From an uncultured Elusimicrobiales bacterium (GTDB lineage: Bacteria > Elusimicrobiota > Elusimicrobia > Elusimicrobiales > Elusimicrobiaceae): a stretch of 18,031 bases of DNA. The position numbers and the translations under genes are program-made. The stretch is from assembly GCA_944325235.1 (NCBI GenBank), contig CALUZE010000011.1, forward strand, positions 1-18,031, given 5' to 3'. Below the pieces are notes generated by a model. It saw only the letters and a program-made list of their open reading frames with translations, was not told the DNA's origin and searched no databases. Position 1 is the first letter of the stretch. Every line of letters starts with the position of its first letter. This document shows positions 1-6,740 of this stretch, piece after piece.

Positions 1-235
1 ATCTCTTTAAAAGCACGTCTTTAAAACCCGCGCGGCGGCGATGGATTTTATCGCTCAGATAAACCGGTTTTTCCCATTCAAATGTCACACGGGCCAGAGC
101 TTGTTTCTGGCGGTGCGTTTGTTGGGCCTGTTGGGCCGCACGCGTAAGAGCGGGGGCAGTTTGCGCTTGCGCAGGAGCATAGCCTCCTGCCACAAGCGCC
201 AAAACGAACAACCACATGACAATTTTTTGTTTCAT
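1..235 (-). CDS. Exported protein of unknown function (partial, C-terminus off the left edge)
   Basis: Reading leftward from an ATG at 235, the frame stays open to the window edge, giving the first 78 residues. The N-terminus is a clear signal peptide: Lys-containing start (MKQK), a hydrophobic core at residues 5-17, and a likely signal-peptidase I site after the Ala-Gln-Ala at 22-24. I see no lipobox cysteine. The mature start is rich in Gln, Ala and Arg (about 25-50), followed by a more ordered stretch with Glu-Trp-Glu-Lys-Pro near 55. I do not recognise the family from this fragment. An AGGA ribosome-binding site lies 7-8 nt upstream of the ATG, and a near-consensus sigma70 promoter is just before it. 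The gene is therefore likely its own transcription unit, separate from the transporter genes upstream. It is probably periplasmic or surface-located. The gene being real is fairly sure; its function is unknown. Confidence 0.75.
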   Translation of the reverse strand, partial: MKQKIVMWLFVLALVAGGYAPAQAQTAPALTRAAQQAQQTHRQKQALARVTFEWEKPVYLSDKIHRRRAGFKDVLLKR

Positions 236-252
236 ATAATTTCCTCATATTT

Positions 253-281
253 ATTATATCAAAGTTAGGGAAAACTAACAA
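253..281 (-). promoter_or_regulatory. Sigma70-type promoter for the exported-protein gene, with an inverted repeat in the spacer
   Basis: On the minus strand a -35 box TTGTTA (276-281) and a perfect -10 box TATAAT (253-258) are separated by exactly 17 nt. They lie 18 nt from the ATG at 235, and this is the best promoter match I can see in the window. GTTAG (minus strand, 275-279) and CTAAC (264-268) form a 5-bp inverted repeat with a 6-nt gap, covering most of the spacer. This could be an operator or chance. Confidence 0.8.
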
Positions 282-289
282 TATTTTTA

Positions 290-330
290 TACAAAAAATA
301 ATGCCCGTCCATAAAACGGACATTATTTAA
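290..330 (-). terminator. Rho-independent terminator of the chromate-transporter pair
   Basis: The arms at 297-307 and 317-327 pair over 11 bp with one G-U wobble and a 9-nt loop. On the minus strand the right arm runs into a stretch of six T (298-293). It lies about 40 nt after the stop of the second chr gene, as expected for an intrinsic terminator. The plus-strand copy has only a short T tail, so it is best read as a minus-strand terminator. Confidence 0.8.
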
Positions 331-368
331 GCAAATAAATCAAATTACAAAGTTAGTTTAAACTATCT

Positions 369-893
369 TTAATATACCAGCCACCCCAGTGCCCCGCACG
401 CGGCAATCACGCCGATGGGGCCCAGTTTCTTCTTCCACACCAGCCAAAACGCCCCGATAAAAAACAACAGGCTTTTGTAATCCACAAAGTTTTCGCCGTT
501 GCACAATACCAGCGCCGCCGCGGCAATCAGCCCGATTACCGCCGGGCGCAGGCCCGCAAAAACACCTTCCACCGCCGGGGCGTGGCGATATTTTAAAAAG
601 TAGCGGCTGACGGCCAACATCAAAATAAACGAAGGTAAGCACACGGCAAACGTGGCCACCGCCGCCCCCCACACGCTGTCCGCCGCCGTGTAGCCCGTGT
701 ACGTGGCCAAGTTAATACCCACGGGCCCCGGCGTGACTTGGCTGATGGCCACCACGTCGGTAAATTCGGCCGTGGTCAGCCACGTGTGTTTGTAGACGAC
801 TTCGTTTTGGATAAACGAAATCATCGCGTAGCCGCCGCCAAAATTGAACAGCCCGATTTTAAAAAACGTAACAAACAGTTTCCAATAAATCAC
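369..893 (-). CDS. chrA: Chromate transporter, CHR family, short chain (second of a pair)
   Basis: A half-length CHR-family membrane protein (174 aa, roughly five hydrophobic segments). It shows the family marks: a Gly-Gly-Gly-Tyr-Ala-Met stretch at 19-24 after the first helix, and a Ser-Gln-Val-Thr-Pro-Gly-Pro-Val-Gly-Ile-Asn block at 51-61. Full-length ChrA has two such halves in one chain; short-chain members come as adjacent pairs that are thought to work together as an inner-membrane exporter of chromate. The actual substrate cannot be read from sequence, and many paired CHR proteins are untested. The start is GTG at 893, overlapping the TGA of the upstream chr gene by 4 nt (GTGA). A good GGAGG ribosome-binding site sits 5 nt before it, so the two are translationally coupled. 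A terminator follows. The family assignment is strong; chromate as the physiological substrate is uncertain. Confidence 0.9.
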   Translation of the reverse strand: MIYWKLFVTFFKIGLFNFGGGYAMISFIQNEVVYKHTWLTTAEFTDVVAISQVTPGPVGINLATYTGYTAADSVWGAAVATFAVCLPSFILMLAVSRYFLKYRHAPAVEGVFAGLRPAVIGLIAAAALVLCNGENFVDYKSLLFFIGAFWLVWKKKLGPIGVIAACGALGWLVY

Positions 894-1432
894 GGCGTCC
901 TCCGTTGGCGGCGTGTGTACAGCCAGCCGCCTAATCCGGCCGCCAAAATAACGTACACCGGCGACACTTTAAGCAGCCACACCAGCCCTGCGCACACGAT
1001 GGGTATCCACACCGTTTTTAAATTGATTCCCGCCGTTTTGGATAAATTAAACACCGGCACCGCAATCAGCGCCACCACAGCCGGGCGGATACCCATAAAA
1101 ACGCGCTGCACCACCGGATTGTGTTCGTACTCGCGGAAGAACAGCGCAATCAGCAAAATAATAACAAACGACGGCAACGCCGCCCCCAGCGAGGCCGTTA
1201 CACTGCCCCAAAAGCCCTTCATTTTGTAGCCGGACAAAATGGCCACGTTGATAGCCAAAATCCCCGGCGCCGCCTGAGCTACGGCCACGCAATCCAAAAA
1301 TTCGCCCCGGTCCAGCCAGGCTTTTTTGTCCACCAGTTCCCGTTCAATCAGCGGCAGCATGGCGTATCCGCCGCCCAATGTGAACGTGCCGATTTTGGCA
1401 AAAATCCAAAATAATGTAAAAAAGTCTTTCAT
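890..1432 (-). CDS. chrA: Chromate transporter, CHR family, short chain (first of a pair)
   Basis: The partner half of the CHR pair (180 aa from this start). It carries the Gly-Gly-Gly-Tyr-Ala-Met motif at 20-25 followed by Leu-Pro-Leu-Ile-Glu-Arg-Glu, and the Ala-Gln-Ala-Ala-Pro-Gly block at 52-57. Further hydrophobic segments follow, with a basic C-terminal tail. The two proteins are recognisably homologous but far from identical, as in established heterodimer-like pairs. I chose ATG 1432. A TTG at 1444 would add four residues, but that codon lies inside the T-tract of the terminator that ends the amidase gene. No strong ribosome-binding site is visible before either start. I see no separate promoter between the amidase and this gene, so expression may depend on read-through or on a weak promoter inside the amidase gene. 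The function is probably export of chromate or a related oxyanion across the inner membrane. Confidence 0.88.
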   Translation of the reverse strand: MKDFFTLFWIFAKIGTFTLGGGYAMLPLIERELVDKKAWLDRGEFLDCVAVAQAAPGILAINVAILSGYKMKGFWGSVTASLGAALPSFVIILLIALFFREYEHNPVVQRVFMGIRPAVVALIAVPVFNLSKTAGINLKTVWIPIVCAGLVWLLKVSPVYVILAAGLGGWLYTRRQRRTP

Positions 1433-1442
1433 ATCTGCCGGC

Positions 1443-1468
1443 AAAAAACCCGCCCTGCGGCGGGTTTT
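1443..1468 (-). terminator. Rho-independent terminator after the amidase gene
   Basis: A perfect 10-bp stem (1445-1454 with 1459-1468) with a 4-nt loop. Its core is CCCGCC/GGCGGG, and on the minus strand it ends in six T (1448-1443). It begins only 3 nt after the amidase stop codon and ends about 10 nt before the ATG of the first chr gene. It should end the morphogenesis operon or strongly reduce read-through into chr. Confidence 0.9.
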
Positions 1469-1471
1469 AAA

Positions 1472-3157
1472 TTAATCTATCCAGCCTTCCTTTTTGGCGT
1501 ATTCGCGAATGCCGTTGTAAATGCCTTGGGCCATTCGGTCGCGCACGGTGCCGTTGGACAGGCGCCCGCGGTCTTTCGTACTGCTGATGTAGCCCATTTC
1601 CACCAAAATAGCCGGGCTGTTTACACCCTTTAATACGTAGAAGTTGGCCTGGCGCACGCTGTTGTTGCGGTTGACGGCAATGCCGATGCCGGGCTGTTTG
1701 TACACGGCGTTGCGCACGTATCCGGCCAGCTTGGAACTTTCGTTGATGTACTCGTTCTTGGCCAAGGACTGCAACAGCGCGTCTACAAAGTTGTAGTGCA
1801 CTTCTTCATACTGCATGGCTTCGTTTTCCAAGGCGGCCACTTCGGCGGCCTCTTTGTCGGTGGCTTTTTCGGAGCGGAAATACACCTGGAAGCCGTTCGC
1901 ATTGCGGTTCTTGGACGCGTTGGTATGCACGGAAACGAACAAATCGGCTTTAAACTTATTGGCTTTTTTAGAGCGTTCGGACAGGGCGATAAACGTGTCT
2001 TTTTCGCGCGTCATCTGCACTTCAAATCCGCCCTTTTTAAGCAGGCGCGCCAATTCTTTGGCTACGTCCAAATTCCAATCTTTCTCGCGGTAGCGGCTGC
2101 GCACGGCGCCGGGGTCTTTGCCGCCGTGGCCGGGGTCCACCATAATGCGCATTTTTTTATGCGCAGTGCTGACGGCCAGCGGGTTCGGTTCGGCCTTTAC
2201 CACAGGGGCCGGTTTAGACGGCTTGGCGGAAGACACCGCCGTCGGTTTGGCAGGGGCTGCCGTCATCACCGGGGTATCGTCCTCTTCCGACAATACGGAA
2301 GGCTTTTCATCCCCCAGTACGGAGCGCGGCATTTCGGCCGGTTTAACGGCCGCAGGGGCCGCCGGTTCCGGCTGTGCGGCCGGCTGGGCAACCGGCTTAA
2401 AAGCCGCCGCCAACACAGGCTCCGCTTTTTGCGCGCCGGCGCGGAAAACCAGTTTTCCGTCCACCTCGCCAAAGCTCCAATCGCGGGCGTCCCGGTTCAT
2501 CAGCACTTTCAGCACCACTTCACCGCTGCGCCCCTGGCGCACATCCATAGACGAAATATAATCCGTTTTTACCCGCAGGTGCAAATCCCGCTTGAGTACG
2601 GCATTGGGGAACGTGACAATGACGGTATGCTCGTTGGTCTGTTCGGTTCGGTAGGAGACGGGTTTGCGCGTGTCAAACACCAACAAGGTGTCCTGCGCGC
2701 CTTTTTGCGTGTCCAAAAATTCCAAATTAAACCGCCGCTCCACATAAAACGCGCCGTCTTTAAACGACACGTAGCGGTCCACCGCTTCCTGGAATTCCGG
2801 CAGCAGGAAAAACGCCACCGGCGCCATCATTTTGCTGCCTTCAATCCGCACCGGGGCCGGCAGGGTTTTGGTCTGGGCGTTCACGATAATTTCATCCAAA
2901 GGCGCCGTTAAAATAGCATAAAAACCTTTGGCGGAAATTTTGGCTTGCTTAGACTGGGCAAACAGTTCCACCCCCGTGCCGAACTTGCGGGCGGTTTTTT
3001 GTACGTCTACGTACGTTACGCCGCCTTCCTGCACGGAAGAAACAGAACCTTTATCCCGCCCGGAAACGATAAAATCCACTTTTTCCGCCGCGTGCACCGC
3101 GCCGGAAAAAGCCACACACAATAAGCCCGATAAGAAAATCCTGCACAAACGTTTCAT
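1472..3157 (-). CDS. Secreted N-acetylmuramoyl-L-alanine amidase (Amidase_3)
   Basis: A zinc hydrolase that cuts the amide bond between MurNAc and the stem peptide, acting in the periplasm during cell separation or wall remodelling (AmiA/B/C family role). The 561-aa chain reads in order: signal peptide 1-23; a region resembling copper-amine-oxidase-N-like or stalk domains at about 27-140; an AMIN-like beta domain at about 141-240, probably for envelope targeting; a Pro/Ala/Lys-rich linker at about 245-330; and the catalytic Amidase_3 domain at 335-560. Zinc ligands His344 (Asp-Pro-Gly-His-Gly-Gly), Glu358 and His411 (Ser-Val-His-Thr-Asn) and catalytic Glu520 (Val-Glu-Met-Gly-Tyr) are all present, so it should be active. 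The start ATG has an AGGA site about 10 nt upstream. It follows rng by 42 nt with a GC-rich hairpin between, and it ends at a strong terminator. I cannot tell which of amiA, amiB or amiC it corresponds to. Confidence 0.93.
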   Translation of the reverse strand: MKRLCRIFLSGLLCVAFSGAVHAAEKVDFIVSGRDKGSVSSVQEGGVTYVDVQKTARKFGTGVELFAQSKQAKISAKGFYAILTAPLDEIIVNAQTKTLPAPVRIEGSKMMAPVAFFLLPEFQEAVDRYVSFKDGAFYVERRFNLEFLDTQKGAQDTLLVFDTRKPVSYRTEQTNEHTVIVTFPNAVLKRDLHLRVKTDYISSMDVRQGRSGEVVLKVLMNRDARDWSFGEVDGKLVFRAGAQKAEPVLAAAFKPVAQPAAQPEPAAPAAVKPAEMPRSVLGDEKPSVLSEEDDTPVMTAAPAKPTAVSSAKPSKPAPVVKAEPNPLAVSTAHKKMRIMVDPGHGGKDPGAVRSRYREKDWNLDVAKELARLLKKGGFEVQMTREKDTFIALSERSKKANKFKADLFVSVHTNASKNRNANGFQVYFRSEKATDKEAAEVAALENEAMQYEEVHYNFVDALLQSLAKNEYINESSKLAGYVRNAVYKQPGIGIAVNRNNSVRQANFYVLKGVNSPAILVEMGYISSTKDRGRLSNGTVRDRMAQGIYNGIREYAKKEGWID

Positions 3158-3173
3158 AGGCGTGTTCCTTGCG

Positions 3174-3191
3174 GCCCGGCTCAGGCCGGGC
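3174..3191 (-). other. GC-rich stem-loop in the rng-amidase gap
   Basis: A 7-bp perfect stem (GCCCGGC at 3174-3180 with GCCGGGC at 3185-3191) and a 4-nt loop. It has no T-tract, so it is not a typical terminator. It ends about 7 nt before the ribosome-binding site of the amidase gene. It could protect or process the mRNA between rng and the amidase; that role is inference. Confidence 0.5.
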
Positions 3192-3199
3192 GGGCCGGA

Positions 3200-4654
3200 C
3201 TATTCCAACACAATTTTGTAGTCTTCCCACGCCAGCTGCGGATCGGCCTGGATCTTGAGCGTGCGGTGGATGTTTTGTTCAATGTCTTCCTGACGGTTTT
3301 TGATGGCTTCCGCCAACACGGGGTGCAACACTACCCGCAGGCTGCCGCCGGGGCGGCCGTTGGTCAGGTCGTAAATTTCGCGCTGGATTTTGATGCGCAT
3401 GCTCTCGGCCGACAATACACGTCCGGAGCCGTGGCACTGGGGGCATTCTTCGCTGATGAAGCTGCCCGTGCTGGCGCGTTTGCGTTCGCGGGTCATTTCC
3501 ACCAGGCCCAGGCGCGTAATGGGCAGAATGCGGATTTTGGCGCGGTCGCCATGGACGGCCTGCGCCAGCGCTTCCACCACGCGGTGGCGGCTGGAGGCTT
3601 TGCGCATATCAATAAAATCAATGACAATAATCCCCCCGATGTTGCGCAGACGCAGTTGGTGGGCGATTTCGTTGGCGGCCTCAATGTTGGTTTGGGTGAC
3701 GGTTTCTTCCTGCGATTTATTGCCCGTAAATTTGCCGGTGTTTACGTCAATGGCGCAAAGGGACTCGGCTTCCTGGATGATGATACTGCCGCCGTTGGGC
3801 AGGGGCAGTTTGGTTTTGCGCAGGTTGTCAATTTCGGCCTCAATGTTGTAGGCCTCAAAAATCGGGGTTTTGCCTTTGTAGAGTTTCACGCGGTCGGCCA
3901 AATCGGGCGAGTTCTTTTCCACAAAGTCCAGCACGCGTTCGTAATCTTTTTTGTTGTCCAGCAGGTATACTTTGGCGTTTTCGGACAGAACGTCGCGGGC
4001 CACCTGCAACACGGCGTCCATATCTTCGTGCAGCAGTTTGGGCGCGCGGGACGCTTCAAACTTTTTGACAATGGACTGCCACTGGCGGTAGAGGTATTTT
4101 ACTTCGCGTTCCAGTTCGTCCTTGGAGGCTTCCTCGGCTTCCGTGCGCACAATGCAGCCCATACCGTCCAAGTGTTTGGCGGCCAGGTCCTGCATAATTT
4201 CGTTTAGTTTGTGGCGTGCTTCGGAATCTTCAATGTTTTTGGATACGCCCACAAAGCTTTGGTGCGGCGTAAGCACCAGGTAGCGGCCGGGCAAGGTGAC
4301 GTCCATCGTCACTTTCATCCCTTTGGTGCTGATGGCGTCTTTTACTACCTGCACCATCACTTCCTGCCCTTTGTGGAGCACTTTGTCTATATTCTTTTTA
4401 TCGCCGCCCAACACGTCGGAAATGTACAAATAGGCGTTTTTTTCGTAACCGATGTTCAAAAACGCACTGGAAATACCGGGCAGTACGTTTTCCACCACGC
4501 CTTTATAAATATTGCCCACGATGTTGAGCGCGCCGCGGCGTTCCCAAATCAGTTCGTTGACGCGTTCATCTTCCAAAATGGCGATGCGCGTTTCTTCAAA
4601 AGACGTATTCACCAATACTTCTACGGTGGGTTGTCCTTCCAAATTTTTACTCAT
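3200..4654 (-). CDS. rng: Ribonuclease G (RNase E/G family)
   Basis: A single-strand-specific endoribonuclease that matures the 5' end of 16S rRNA and starts decay of some mRNAs, in the cytoplasm or at the membrane. The 484-aa length is that of RNase G, without the long C-terminal degradosome scaffold of RNase E. An S1 RNA-binding domain covers about 39-120. The catalytic DNase I-like region contains the two magnesium-binding aspartates, Asp303 (Ala-Ile-Asp-Val-Asn) and Asp346 (Val-Ile-Asp-Phe-Ile-Asp). The zinc-link CPQC puts Cys404 and Cys407 in place for zinc-mediated dimerisation. As I recall, these are the same residue numbers as in E. coli RNase E, so the N-terminal half is unusually free of insertions. 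The start ATG has an AGGA site upstream. rng near mreBCD is a known arrangement (E. coli cafA), and rng next to a DUF2344 gene is also seen elsewhere. Confidence 0.95.
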   Translation of the reverse strand: MSKNLEGQPTVEVLVNTSFEETRIAILEDERVNELIWERRGALNIVGNIYKGVVENVLPGISSAFLNIGYEKNAYLYISDVLGGDKKNIDKVLHKGQEVMVQVVKDAISTKGMKVTMDVTLPGRYLVLTPHQSFVGVSKNIEDSEARHKLNEIMQDLAAKHLDGMGCIVRTEAEEASKDELEREVKYLYRQWQSIVKKFEASRAPKLLHEDMDAVLQVARDVLSENAKVYLLDNKKDYERVLDFVEKNSPDLADRVKLYKGKTPIFEAYNIEAEIDNLRKTKLPLPNGGSIIIQEAESLCAIDVNTGKFTGNKSQEETVTQTNIEAANEIAHQLRLRNIGGIIVIDFIDMRKASSRHRVVEALAQAVHGDRAKIRILPITRLGLVEMTRERKRASTGSFISEECPQCHGSGRVLSAESMRIKIQREIYDLTNGRPGGSLRVVLHPVLAEAIKNRQEDIEQNIHRTLKIQADPQLAWEDYKIVLE

Positions 4655-4672
4655 ATCAAAAATTCCTCGCTC

Positions 4673-4689
4673 CCCCGTCTGTAACGGGG
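4673..4689 (-). other. Small stem-loop between the DUF2344 gene and rng
   Basis: CCCCGT (4673-4678) pairs with ACGGGG (4684-4689) around a 5-nt loop. There is no T-tract, so it is not a convincing terminator. It fills most of the 42-nt gap before rng. RNase E/G genes sometimes control their own mRNA through 5' structure, but this hairpin alone is weak evidence for that. Confidence 0.35.
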
Positions 4690-4696
4690 CGTAAAG

Positions 4697-5392
4697 TTAA
4701 ATCAAGTGGAGGGCGCCGGCGCTGTCACGCCAAAAAAGCCCTTCCCGAATAAACGTAAATTCTTCCAGCAGCGGGGCGTCCGCCTGGGCGGGAATATCCA
4801 CCCCCAGCCACGCCGCCGCCAACAACTGCGGCCGGAACCATTTGCCGTCCACACACGCCAGCGTTAAACACAATTGGCGCGCTGAAGGCTGATGCACTTC
4901 CAGCACGAACGGTTTGGCGTTTTGCGTAAACGTCAGGCCGTTTTCCGCCCGTTCCACCACGTCAATACGGGCGGCGTTAAAAAAAGTTTCCGCCGGCTGG
5001 GCCGGAGCGTAAGAAGCAAAATCCCCTTCTATGCGGTACCGGGCCGCGGAAGCCAAATTTTGCACCGACGGCAGCGCATACGGCACCCGCTGCAAGCTGA
5101 GTAGCTGGATGCCCGCCGGGGCCGCTTTTTCCAGCGCCGGGCGAACAACGTCCGCCGCCACCGGTTCGGTTAAATAAATGTCCAAGTATTCCCGTTCGGC
5201 AATTTGCCCTTTCGCCGGGGCCGGCCCATAGGCCAACCGGGGCCAATGCGGGTTTACCTTGGCTTTTTCAAACGGCAGGCCGCTGGCAAGCACCATTTTG
5301 CGTACGGCGTTAAAAATAAACGGCGTTCCCGCGGTGTTTTCGGGCCCGCGGAACACTATACGCATTTTATAAATTTTTGGCGCGTTTATCAT
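4697..5392 (-). CDS. Radical-SAM-linked protein of unknown function (DUF2344 / TIGR03936 type)
   Basis: A 231-aa protein whose N-terminal half matches the DUF2344 pattern: an Arg-containing first beta strand (Lys-Met-Arg-Ile-Val-Phe at 9-14), the hallmark Asn-Pro-His-...-Pro-Arg-Leu-Ala-Tyr-Gly-Pro block at 47-57, and Glu-Tyr-Leu-Asp-Ile near 68-72. In other bacteria this domain is fused to, or directly follows, a B12-binding radical-SAM protein (TIGR03960), and the pair often precedes rng. Its molecular function is not known. Here rodA precedes it directly and no radical-SAM gene is in the window. The Ser-His-Leu-Asp stretch I would expect around residues 20-28 is not recognisable. The start is chosen as ATG 5392, just 4 nt beyond the rodA stop. 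The frame stays open back to 5521 inside rodA, but those residues (Trp/Arg/Cys-rich) look like read-through frame. The ribosome-binding site is weak, and ATG 5365 is an alternative start. Confidence 0.75.
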   Translation of the reverse strand: MINAPKIYKMRIVFRGPENTAGTPFIFNAVRKMVLASGLPFEKAKVNPHWPRLAYGPAPAKGQIAEREYLDIYLTEPVAADVVRPALEKAAPAGIQLLSLQRVPYALPSVQNLASAARYRIEGDFASYAPAQPAETFFNAARIDVVERAENGLTFTQNAKPFVLEVHQPSARQLCLTLACVDGKWFRPQLLAAAWLGVDIPAQADAPLLEEFTFIREGLFWRDSAGALHLI

Positions 5393-5396
5393 CTTT

Positions 5397-6740
5397 TTAT
5401 GCCCGTATGCGGCGTGCATATACGGATTGCACCACCCCCAGCGCCCACAAGCTGGCCACCAGGTTGGACCCTCCGTACGAAATAAACGGCAGCGGAATAC
5501 CCGCCACCGGCACGATGCCAATCAGCATACCGAAGTTCACCAGCATATAGGTAAAAAACATCCCAAATATGCCCGAACAGACCAGATAACCGTATCGGTC
5601 ACTGGCGCTGTATGCCACGACAATCGTCCTCCACAAAATCAGCAAATAAAGCCCCAGTACAAGCAGCGTACCCCACAGGCCGAGTTCTTCCCCCACCACG
5701 GCCAAAATAAAATCGGTGTGCTTTTCGGGCACGAACCCCAGGCGCGACTGCGTGCCAGAAAACAGTCCCTTGCCCCAAATGCCGCCGGCGCCCATGGCAA
5801 TTTGCGCCTGCAGCACGTTGTAGCCGGCGCCCTGCGGGTCCGACCGCGGGGCCAAAAAGGTTTCCACACGTTTGCGCTGGTGGGGCTTCATCTGGTGGTC
5901 CACAAAAATTCCGCCGAACAACCCCGCCAACACCACCAGCGTTGCGAGTACAAAGTAAAACGACGGCAGGAAAATGCGCAGCTGTTTAAAAAACCACCAC
6001 GCCAAATACCCGCCCAAAATCACCAGTACCGAAAAACCCGCCATATACCACGGGCTGTGCGCCAGCTGATAAAACGCGTTTACAATCCAATAATCCAACA
6101 GTTCCGGGTGCAGGTAGATGTACGTCCACGCGATGGTAAAAAACCCCGTCACGCCCGCAAACAGGCCGATTAAGCCCAGGTAAAACACGTTCACCCCCGT
6201 GCAAAACAATAGCACCAAAATGGCCGGGAACGTGACCACCACGGACGAAAAGTCCGGCTGCATCATAATCAGGCCGAAAATCGGCACCAGCAGGGCCCCC
6301 AGCCCAAACAGGGTGGAAACCTCGCGGATGCGCTGGCCGCGGCGGTCCAAATACGCGGCCGCCACCAAAATGGTACACACGCGGCAAATTTCGGACGGCT
6401 GCATAGAAAAAAACGGCAGTACAAACCACGACCGGCTCCCGCGCTGGTACGAACCGAACAGCAACACCCCGATTAACAGCGCCAAAATAAAGCCGTACAG
6501 GTATTTCCACTGTTCGTCAAAAATCTGGTAGTTAAAACTCCACCCCACAAAAAACGCCAGCGCGCCAATGGGCAGCGCCACCAAATGCGTGCGCACCACC
6601 GCGTTGGACCACGACAGGCTGTTCACGGCCGACATAATACACAACGCCCCCAGCACCACCAGCCCGATCATCGCCCCCAACAGGACGTAATCCAACCGAC
6701 TGCGCCCGGCAGGGCGGCTAAAATTCCGAAAGGCTGCCAT
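5397..6740 (-). CDS. rodA: Rod-shape-determining peptidoglycan glycosyltransferase RodA
   Basis: A SEDS-family inner-membrane glycosyltransferase that polymerises lipid II into glycan strands for side-wall growth, working with its cognate PBP2 encoded just upstream. The 447-aa chain has about ten hydrophobic segments. Family marks include the segment at 334-355 with His-Thr-Asp-Phe (catalytic-type Asp343) followed by Glu-Glu-Leu-Gly-Leu, and the C-terminal Pro-Leu-Pro-Phe-Ile-Ser-Tyr-Gly-Gly-Ser at 416-425. It is longer than the roughly 370-residue E. coli RodA. The extra length appears to be in the middle, about 200-300, where extra hydrophobic segments and a Lys/Arg/His-rich loop occur. The start ATG has a GGGAG site 6 nt before it and overlaps the end of mrdA by 23 nt, which suggests translational coupling of the two elongasome enzymes. 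Confidence 0.95.
   Translation of the reverse strand: MAAFRNFSRPAGRSRLDYVLLGAMIGLVVLGALCIMSAVNSLSWSNAVVRTHLVALPIGALAFFVGWSFNYQIFDEQWKYLYGFILALLIGVLLFGSYQRGSRSWFVLPFFSMQPSEICRVCTILVAAAYLDRRGQRIREVSTLFGLGALLVPIFGLIMMQPDFSSVVVTFPAILVLLFCTGVNVFYLGLIGLFAGVTGFFTIAWTYIYLHPELLDYWIVNAFYQLAHSPWYMAGFSVLVILGGYLAWWFFKQLRIFLPSFYFVLATLVVLAGLFGGIFVDHQMKPHQRKRVETFLAPRSDPQGAGYNVLQAQIAMGAGGIWGKGLFSGTQSRLGFVPEKHTDFILAVVGEELGLWGTLLVLGLYLLILWRTIVVAYSASDRYGYLVCSGIFGMFFTYMLVNFGMLIGIVPVAGIPLPFISYGGSNLVASLWALGVVQSVYARRIRA

Noticed and set aside
264..290. Possible plus-strand terminator GTTAG/CTAAC followed by a T run
   Set aside because: The stem is only 5 bp and AT-rich, and there is no plus-strand gene before it. 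It fits better as part of the minus-strand promoter.
78..323. Minus-strand frame of 81 aa overlapping the exported-protein gene
   Set aside because: It is in another frame from the signal-peptide gene, starts upstream of the promoter, and is Cys/Gly-rich without a start signal.
1796..2911. Long plus-strand frame (371 aa) opposite the amidase gene
   Set aside because: It is antisense to a gene with complete catalytic motifs, and its composition is Phe/His/Arg/Gly-rich, as expected from the complement of this codon usage. No ribosome-binding site or domain was recognised.
5393..5521. N-terminal extension of the DUF2344 gene into rodA
   Set aside because: The extra 43 residues are Trp/Cys/Arg-rich, lie wholly over the conserved end of rodA, and precede the point where family similarity begins.
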